A stretch of DNA of 64,000 nucleotides from Nannobrachium achirus (taxonomy: Eukaryota > Chordata > Actinopteri > Myctophiformes > Myctophidae). Where the stretch lies: the NCBI GenBank assembly GCA_963921795.1, contig OY997661.1:42072466-42136465 (forward strand), in the 5' to 3' direction. The position numbers and the translations under genes were made by a program. Under the pieces are notes generated by a model that made no database searches, was not told the origin of the DNA, and saw only the letters and a program-made list of their open reading frames with translations. The first letter of the stretch is position 1. Every line of letters begins with the position of its first letter. Below, one piece after another: positions 62,101-64,000 of the stretch.

Positions 62101-62185
<85 letters not shown>

Positions 62186-63522
62186 ATATAAGCCAACCTT
62201 TTAGATATTCTATATCTGCTATTCATAACTCTGAAAAACTGCAAAACTCTCTGCAAAACAGCACTGTTGAGACTTGCCCAGGTTGCAGGGCTACAGTATT
62301 AAGCCTTGGCTTGCAATGACTTGACCCAGGAATGCGGAAGAAACGCCGCCGGGGGAAAGGGCGATGTCTTGGGCTAGGTTTATGGTCTGGCCACCGTGGC
62401 ACACACAAACACCCACACTGGTGCATTACTGCATTTACAGTGCTTTTTAACGTTACACGGATGAATGGCATGCATAATTATCATGCATAATCACTGGCCA
62501 AATGAGAAATGACATGTAGTATGTCAGTGGTTCTCAAAAAGTGGATTCCAGGGACTCTTAGGTTCCTTTATGGGGGTCTAAATTGAACCGAATAGGTTCT
62601 GTAACTTTGACAGCGTACAAATGGAACCAAATGGACCCGGACGGGTCCATTTGGTTCCATTTGTACGCTGTCAAAGTTAAGGGGAAGACCTTCAAATTGC
62701 AATGTTTGAGAACCACTTCTCTGCTCATAACATGCAGTTCACCTGACAGTGGCTGCTGGCAGAACCACCACCACACCATCTCTCATTCAATGTGGAAATC
62801 AACCCGATCAACCTCCTAGCTGTTTAAACGCCGATTCGATCGATCGATTCTTAAATCACCAAGAGAGACATCATCATAGTGATCATATTATATAATAATA
62901 ACACAACTGATCACCGTCCAGGTCCCGTTTACAAAACCGCTAGCATGCTAATAGCTCGCTGTAATGTAGGTAGCCTGTTAGCATCAGCAGACAGGGGACT
63001 GCCCATAAGTCCGAAATCTCATTAGTCCGAATTTAGTTAGGGTTAGGTTTAGGCATTGTTTTGCTGAGGTTGGGGTTAGGCTTAGGCATAGTTTTACTGA
63101 GGTTAGTGTTAGGTTTAGGCATAGTCTTTTTCACCAGGTTAACATCACCTGATTCTGACTATAATGGGATGTAGGAACAATGCCATTTCGGACCAATGCC
63201 ATGGCACCCAGCAGCAGACACACCCCATCTAGGTGTGTCTGTGTGTTGGCTAGCGGTGCCCGATTGTCTACCTATTTTTTTTAAATGATCAATTATAAAC
63301 TGCAGCAAACATTTCAGACCCTGGATCGTGCACGCTTCGATCTCCTCCCCTTTCTTTGGCCGTCAGACGGGCTGATCGGCTAGCCCGTGCTGCTAGCCAG
63401 ACGTTTAGCATCGATGCTAAACTGGTCTGGATGGAACAAAAAACTCACCCATTGGAAGCGGCGTCAAACTTCAGCGTCAGCGTCTCTTCTATGATCCGGT
63501 TGTTGATTTCTAACAGAATCAT
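34069..63522 (-). CDS. arpc2: arpc2: actin-related protein 2/3 complex subunit 2 (p34-Arc), ten coding exons
   Basis: Joined coding exons (minus strand): 63522-63449, 61415-61381, 60627-60515, 55032-54987, 50797-50611, 46783-46690, 45251-45125, 43987-43887, 39425-39325, 34090-34069. They total 900 bases, all with GT-AG borders and matching phases, and give 299 residues plus stop. The product is the p34 subunit that, with ARPC4, forms the structural core of the Arp2/3 complex and contacts the mother actin filament, where branched actin is nucleated. Start [13 protein letters not shown] and end GKTFSR match the family; human ARPC2 has 300 residues. No frame damage is seen. The introns (about 28.5 kb) are packed with MITEs. 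The gene lies upstream of, and in the same orientation as, the chemokine receptor. Confidence 0.98.
34137..34562. mobile_element. CAGGGGTCTTCAAC-family hAT MITE in the last arpc2 intron
   Basis: 426 bp, flanked by CGTTAAAA and CATTAAAA (7 of 8). Palindrome at 34251-34317. It lies 38 bases from the terminal exon acceptor. Confidence 0.88.
34855..35040. repeat. telomere-like GGTTAG-bearing repeat, copy 2
   Basis: GGTTAGGGTTAGGGTTTGGG between GGGTCGAACAGCG and GGTGTTCGACCTAATGAC. Confidence 0.6.
35101..35639. mobile_element. GCGACC repeat family, copy 2, with a 148-bp tandem duplication
   Basis: Ends CTCCCTAATTGGGAGATAAG and GCGACCTGACGGTCGCAAT. Two 148-base units start at 35218 and 35366 (anchor CAAAATCTGTAGGAGCAGTG). 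Confidence 0.65.
36009..36407. mobile_element. hAT MITE, TAGGGCTGTCAC family, copy 1
   Basis: 399 bp, left end mutated (TAAAGCTGTCAC), right end GTGACAGCCCTA. Palindrome at 36124-36189 with AAATGG/CTATTT flanks. The duplication is degenerate. Confidence 0.82.
36953..37528. mobile_element. TTAA-flanked (piggyBac-like) MITE, long form
   Basis: TTAA (36953-36956) CCCATTTAG to CTAAATGGG TTAA (37525-37528). Two palindromes with the GCGCGGCAC centre (36996-37068, 37425-37497) and an extra ~86-base segment (37252-37337) bounded by CTGACATAG repeats. Confidence 0.85.
38225..38820. repeat. tandem duplication, two units of about 175 bp
   Basis: TATCGTTGATTCATCACCTT and GAGCACCACAGCCAAACGTG in the first unit recur at 38588-38700. 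The start AACTCAGCACAAAAAGAAAG (38197) resembles some fish Tc1-type ends, but no matching partner end is seen. Confidence 0.55.
38903..39180. repeat. fragments of two hAT families
   Basis: 38903-38990 is the TGACAGTATACAAATGAAAC hairpin of the CAGTGGTTCTCAAAG family. 39060-39180 has ATCACGATATATACGATATC ending TCGCCCACCCCTAATTTG. Confidence 0.5.
39325..39425 (-). CDS. arpc2: arpc2 coding exon 9 (residues 260-293)
   Basis: Encodes [20 protein letters not shown] and then [13 protein letters not shown] plus two bases of Ser293. Acceptor TCCACAG|, donor GTC|GTAAGT. A TTAA-family MITE starts about 30 bases upstream of the acceptor. Confidence 0.97.
39457..39914. mobile_element. TTAA-family (piggyBac-like) MITE, damaged ends
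   Basis: TCCATTTAGGCCTAGAATTA at the left; the right end is lost in a TG array (39913-39960). Palindromes at 39500-39558 and 39792-39862. It lies about 30 bases upstream of the arpc2 exon 9 acceptor. Confidence 0.75.
40395..40795. repeat. tandem duplication, two units of 205 bp
   Basis: GCTGTAATGAGGCTATGAAG occurs at 40524 and 40729. The units also share ATTACTGTACCTTTTTCTTC-type sequence. Confidence 0.75.
41222..41790. mobile_element. hAT-like element (CAGGGGTTCCCAAAC) holding the TCGTC module
   Basis: Left end CAGGGGTTCCCAAACTTTTT. A degenerate right end is near 41785. Inside at about 41331-41586 is an inverted copy of the TCGTC-ended module with the palindrome (41410-41482). Confidence 0.6.
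41925..42050. mobile_element. LINE/SINE 3' tail, copy 1
   Basis: GTAAGTCGCTTTGGATTAAA then GTGTCTGCTAAATGCCTAAC is a tail I recognise as common in fish retroelements. The upstream 60 bases match 45640-45705. It ends in ACTGTAA-type units. Confidence 0.6.
42144..42605. mobile_element. hAT MITE, TAGGGCATTCAC family, copy 1, TSD GCTACAAG
   Basis: 462 bp with perfect duplication (42136-42143, 42606-42613). A perfect 29-base-arm palindrome (42422-42450 with 42452-42480) is at its centre. The host site reads AAATAGCACAGCTACAAG, itself like a degenerate palindrome arm. Confidence 0.95.
43329..43873. mobile_element. hAT element at the arpc2 exon 8 donor, TSD AACTAAGC
   Basis: Ends TAGTGGTTCTCAAACTG and TGAGAACCGCTG, perfect duplication at 43321-43328 and 43874-43881. 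A second element (43419-43739) is nested in it. Confidence 0.93.
43419..43739. mobile_element. nested hAT-like element, ends TAAGGCTGGGCGAT
   Basis: 321 bp, TAAGGCTGGGCGAT to ATTGCCCGGCCTTG, flanked by GTCCATTT and GCCCATTT (7 of 8). The interior has CGATATCGATATA motifs at both ends. Confidence 0.8.
43887..43987 (-). CDS. arpc2: arpc2 coding exon 8 (residues 226-259)
   Basis: Encodes [20 protein letters not shown] and then [14 protein letters not shown]. Acceptor GTCCAG|, donor AAG|GTAAT. The donor directly abuts the target-site duplication of a hAT insertion (43874-43881), so intron bases from +6 onward are transposon-flank sequence. Confidence 0.97.
44116..44387. mobile_element. hAT MITE, CAGTGGTTCTCAAAG family, with a 70-bp inner insertion
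   Basis: 272 bp, flanked by CAGTTGCA and CAGTAGCA (7 of 8). A ~70-base piece (44160-44230) with ends AGCCTAGTA/TACGAGGCT sits between repeated GGTTCCTTT. The hairpin CTGACAGTATACAAATGGAA is at its centre. Confidence 0.8.
44441..44864. mobile_element. palindromic MITE, ends TTAAAGGAGTAGTTCACC
   Basis: 424 bp with arms matching from CACTTTTCAACCT through CACTAATGTTCATAATAAAA. TTAA at both ends; the centre differs from the 3830-4133 family. Confidence 0.82.
45125..45251 (-). CDS. arpc2: arpc2 coding exon 7 (residues 184-226)
   Basis: Encodes [20 protein letters not shown] and continues through [20 protein letters not shown] to ITF. Acceptor TGTTTAG|, donor TTCG|GTCAGT, phase 1 out. A 665-bp hAT MITE starts 90 bases upstream of it. 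Confidence 0.97.
45341..46005. mobile_element. hAT MITE, CAGGGGCGTCAATTGGG family, reversed, with a nested LINE tail
   Basis: 665 bp, CAGTGGCGTCAGTTCAG to CAATTGACGCCCCTG, flanked by CCTGCCCC and CCGGCCCC (7 of 8). A retroelement tail (45640-45765) lies inside it. Confidence 0.85.
45640..45765. mobile_element. LINE/SINE 3' tail, copy 2, with ACTGTAA repeats
   Basis: TGTAAGTCGCTTTGGATTAA and GCGTCTGCTAAATGCC, then three AAACTGT units. Matches 41925-42050. Confidence 0.6.
46205..46670. mobile_element. CAGGGGTCTTCAAC-family hAT MITE beside the arpc2 exon 6 donor
   Basis: 466 bp, flanked by CATTAGAC and CATTCGAC (7 of 8). Palindrome at 46355-46422. The right duplication lies 11-18 bases inside intron 6. 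Confidence 0.9.
46690..46783 (-). CDS. arpc2: arpc2 coding exon 6 (residues 152-183)
   Basis: Encodes [20 protein letters not shown] and on to GKVFMQ. Acceptor TCCTCAG|, donor CAG|GTCAGT. MITEs crowd it on both sides: a CAGGGGTCTTC-type element ends 19 bases inside the following intron, and a TTAA-flanked element starts 30 bases before the acceptor. Confidence 0.97.
46814..47283. mobile_element. TTAA-flanked (piggyBac-like) MITE, short form, upstream of arpc2 exon 6
   Basis: 470 bp with TTAA at 46814-46817 and 47280-47283. Palindromes at 46857-46929 and 47154-47226. It lacks the 86-base segment of the long form. A CAGGGGCGTC-family fragment follows (47284-47368). Confidence 0.88.
47625..47800. 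repeat. telomere-like repeat with GACATGTCG motifs, copy 3
   Basis: GTGTCGCTCTCCATTCCGAC and GGGTAAGGGTTAGAGATAGG. The same arrangement, inverted, is at 60665-60810. Confidence 0.7.
47910..48575. mobile_element. TTAAAGGAGTAG-family palindromic MITE split by a GGCGCAC-repeat MITE
   Basis: Outer arms ATTAAAGGAGTAGATCACCC and a degraded right end. The inner element (about 48222-48493) has ends TACAGTATTTTCTGGACTAT and ATAGTCCGGAAAATACGGTA and repeated ACTATAAGGCGCAC units, a wording I know as widespread in vertebrate genomes. Confidence 0.7.
48961..49261. mobile_element. CAGTGGTTCTCAACC-family hAT fragment with the longest palindrome
   Basis: Left end CAGTGGTTCTCAACCTTTTC, like 10032-10379 but with the palindrome added (49095-49167, 35-base perfect arms, 3-base loop). 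The right end is lost. Confidence 0.75.
49262..50374. mobile_element. 1.1-kb hAT element, ends TAGGGCTGGGTTCGG, TSD TGCATAGC
   Basis: Perfect duplication at 49254-49261 and 50375-50382. The ends carry GGTAACCGCCGTACCGC motifs. It contains a 163-bp MITE (49902-50064) and a degenerate palindrome (50094-50163). No transposase motif was recognised. Confidence 0.9.
49902..50064. mobile_element. 163-bp deletion derivative of the CAGGGGCGTCAATTGGG family, TSD TAGCCTAC
   Basis: Perfect duplication (49894-49901, 50065-50072). It keeps both ends and the sub-terminal hairpin only. Confidence 0.92.
50611..50797 (-). CDS. arpc2: arpc2 coding exon 5 (residues 90-152)
   Basis: The longest exon. It encodes [19 protein letters not shown] followed by [20 protein letters not shown] and the [19 protein letters not shown] stretch. 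Borders are TCTCAG| and CCAT|GTAAGAG. Very high similarity to the family centre. Confidence 0.98.
51418..51740. mobile_element. truncated CAGGGGTCTTCAAC-family MITE
   Basis: The interior matches 46205-46670; palindrome at 51527-51605. Both terminal inverted repeats are lost. Confidence 0.75.
51741..53830. other. arpc2 intron 4 interior, no gene seen
   Basis: Mostly unique AT-rich DNA with a short poly-G run at 53395-53406. The short frames around 52635-52847 and 53296-53705 show no domain and lack splice context. Confidence 0.5.
53836..54439. mobile_element. TTAA-flanked (piggyBac-like) MITE, long form, reversed
   Basis: 604 bp with TTAA at 53836-53839 and 54436-54439. Palindromes at 53895-53967 and 54322-54395; it carries the same extra segment as 36953-37528. 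Confidence 0.87.
54987..55032 (-). CDS. arpc2: arpc2 coding exon 4 (residues 75-90)
   Basis: A 46-base exon encoding [15 protein letters not shown] between TTTCAG| and |GTAAGT. It is the least conserved exon compared with the usual LLKRVYG-type segment, but length and phase fit exactly. Confidence 0.93.
55309..55723. mobile_element. hAT MITE, TAGGGCTGTCAC family, copy 2, TSD GCTGATGT
   Basis: 415 bp with perfect duplication (55301-55308, 55724-55731). The palindrome at 55441-55511 has lost part of its left arm. Confidence 0.94.
56270..56480. mobile_element. candidate retroelement tail
   Basis: CTGAAGAAGACCTTACGGGT then CGAAACGTATA, followed by AAATAAAAGAATTGGAGC, resembles a retroelement tail wording (GAAGAAG...CGAAACG). 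Class uncertain. Confidence 0.35.
57148..57598. mobile_element. hAT MITE, CAGGGGCGTCAATTGGG family, TSD ACGCAGCT
   Basis: 451 bp with perfect duplication (57140-57147, 57599-57606). The sub-terminal hairpin is shortened. Confidence 0.93.
57727..58084. repeat. 98-bp direct duplication with a hAT MITE at the junction
   Basis: AACACAATGCTTGATATGCA at 57731 recurs at 57991, continuing to TTCTAGTTCTT. Between the copies is a 156-bp MITE (57832-57987, ends CAGTAGCGCTTTGG/CCAAAGCACCACTG) flanked by GACAACAC and GATAACAC. Confidence 0.7.
58363..58857. mobile_element. hAT MITE, TAGGGCATTCAC family, copy 2, TSD CTCTGTTT
   Basis: 495 bp with perfect duplication (58355-58362, 58858-58865). The palindrome at 58488-58520 has lost its centre. 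Confidence 0.95.
59108..59675. mobile_element. hAT MITE, CAGGGACGTGCTGGCC family, copy 3, TSD GCAGACGT
   Basis: 568 bp with perfect duplication (59100-59107, 59676-59683). Full palindrome at 59360-59438. Confidence 0.95.
60138..60234. repeat. TG microsatellite in arpc2 intron 3
   Basis: About 43 TG units ending in GCGCGCG. Confidence 0.97.
60515..60627 (-). CDS. arpc2: arpc2 coding exon 3 (residues 37-74)
   Basis: Encodes [19 protein letters not shown] followed by the [18 protein letters not shown] segment. Acceptor is CGTAG|, donor GAG|GTGAGAG, ending in phase 0. A telomere-like repeat element begins about 40 bases upstream of the acceptor. Confidence 0.97.
60665..60810. repeat. telomere-like repeat with GACATGTCG motifs, copy 4
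   Basis: CACTAACCCTATCTCTAACC and GCGACATGTCG; inverted relative to 47625-47800. It starts about 40 bases from the exon 3 acceptor. Confidence 0.7.
60990..61840. repeat. decayed palindrome remnants around arpc2 exon 2
   Basis: Degenerate copies of the shared palindrome at 61000-61040 (one arm) and 61780-61838 (two arms), without recognisable host-element ends. Confidence 0.5.
61381..61415 (-). CDS. arpc2: arpc2 coding exon 2 (residues 25-37)
   Basis: A 35-base micro-exon encoding [11 protein letters not shown], flanked by TTGGCAG| and |GTGAGG. The phase (2 in, 1 out) joins exons 1 and 3 without a gap. It is too short to be seen as an isolated frame. Confidence 0.95.
62097..62182. repeat. 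CA microsatellite in arpc2 intron 1
   Basis: About 40 CA units. Confidence 0.97.
62525..62718. mobile_element. hAT MITE, CAGTGGTTCTCAAAG family
   Basis: 194 bp, CAGTGGTTCTCAAAAAGTGG to TTTGAGAACCACTT, with the GGACCCGGACGGGTCC centre of its hairpin. The duplication is not visible. Confidence 0.8.
63000..63200. repeat. telomere-like GGTTAGG-bearing repeat, copy 5
   Basis: AAGTCCGAAATCTCATTAGT and CATTTCGGACCAATGCCA flank a core of TTAGGTTTAGGCATAG units, resembling 34855-35040. Confidence 0.55.
63449..63522 (-). CDS. arpc2: arpc2 coding exon 1 (residues 1-25)
   Basis: Begins at ATG 63522-63520 and encodes [19 protein letters not shown] and on to the first two bases of codon 25. The donor is AATGG|GTGAGT. 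No upstream in-frame alternative start resembles the family, so this start is firm. The 5'-UTR extends into the GC-rich promoter side. Confidence 0.97.
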
Positions 63523-63559
63523 CGCGGCGGAGGGACGCACCGGGTCGGAAGGAGGACTT

Positions 63560-63740
63560 AGGAACGGGGTTTAGGATCTAAATCGTTTTGTAATGGTTTT
63601 ATTTGCGGCTTCTTTTGTGTCAAATTTCTCTGCCAAAGATCTCTTTTTCCTTCCTTGACAGCTGCCCGCTTCCGCCAAGGCTTCCTCTACCCTGACACTT
63701 CCGCGTATCTCACGGCGTCACGTGACCCAGAACGTCACCG
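63560..63740 (-). promoter_or_regulatory. arpc2 promoter region (TATA-less, Ets and E-box sites)
   Basis: Upstream of the ATG on the minus strand are CGGAAGTG (63696-63703), an Ets/GABP-type site, and the palindrome GTCACGTGAC (63717-63726), a USF/TFE3-type E-box, with a GACGTTC CRE-like site just beyond. There is no TATA box. This is typical of housekeeping promoters. The exact start site is unknown. Confidence 0.55.
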
Positions 63741-64000
63741 TCAAGCGGGCCTGGGGGTTCCTCAAAATACATTCGAAAATATTAAAATGTGAACACAAAA
63801 TATATAATAGTTTTCTCAGCCTTCTTATTTTTTGAGTCACGAATTGTTTGAATATACTGTTTGGCTTCCATCTCAAATAACATGAATAATGGCTGCCTAG
63901 TGCCTTTAGAGTGACTAAATTTAGACTTATGGCCTGGGTGTGAAATTTGGCCTGAATGATTATTAAATTAATTATAAATAGGCTACCTCGTGTCTTTTCT
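63741..64000. other. upstream of arpc2, nothing recognised
   Basis: AT-rich sequence without a supported frame, promoter motif or repeat end. Confidence 0.5.

Overview
This window is vertebrate nuclear DNA, almost certainly from a teleost fish. The evidence is split genes with GT-AG introns, a fish-like chemokine receptor, a near-complete arpc2 gene, long CA/TG microsatellites, and a dense load of short non-autonomous DNA transposons with fish-type ends. I cannot name the species.

Two protein-coding genes are supported, both on the minus strand. The first (4882-5964) is an intact 360-residue CXC chemokine receptor of the CXCR1/CXCR2 (interleukin-8 receptor) type. Its single coding exon is preceded directly by a splice acceptor. 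A plausible TATA-driven non-coding first exon lies near 7410-7462. The second gene (34069-63522) is arpc2, the p34 subunit of the Arp2/3 actin-nucleating complex. I rebuilt it as ten coding exons with consistent phases, giving a 299-residue protein. Its exons total only 900 bases within 29.5 kb. As far as I know, CXCR1/2 and ARPC2 are also neighbours in mammals, so this looks like conserved synteny.

The rest is mostly mobile DNA. About 6-33 kb is intergenic, and most of 34-63 kb is arpc2 intron. By hand I could bound more than 40 elements. At least sixteen have perfect 8-bp target-site duplications, which marks them as hAT-type; one family uses TTAA (piggyBac-like). None carries an intact transposase. 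One 2.4-kb hAT element (20002-22392) keeps a decayed N-terminal TTF-type zinc-finger fragment. Elements are nested up to three or four deep (48811-50499).

The most unusual signal is one palindromic module of about 70-80 bp, with arm core TAGCAGATCTACAAGC. It sits inside at least nine transposon families whose terminal inverted repeats are unrelated. I count about 33 two-armed copies plus four half copies. The palindrome extends symmetrically into family-specific flanks, and the two arms keep the same diagnostic mismatch across families. The second signal is an excess of the 7-mers TACAGTA and TACTGTA (about 50 by eye). These match the excision footprints of Tc1/mariner elements, and in two or three places a scar visibly interrupts a repeat or reading frame. 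The third is that MITEs have landed within a few bases of arpc2 splice sites, most strikingly at the exon 8 donor and on both sides of exon 6.
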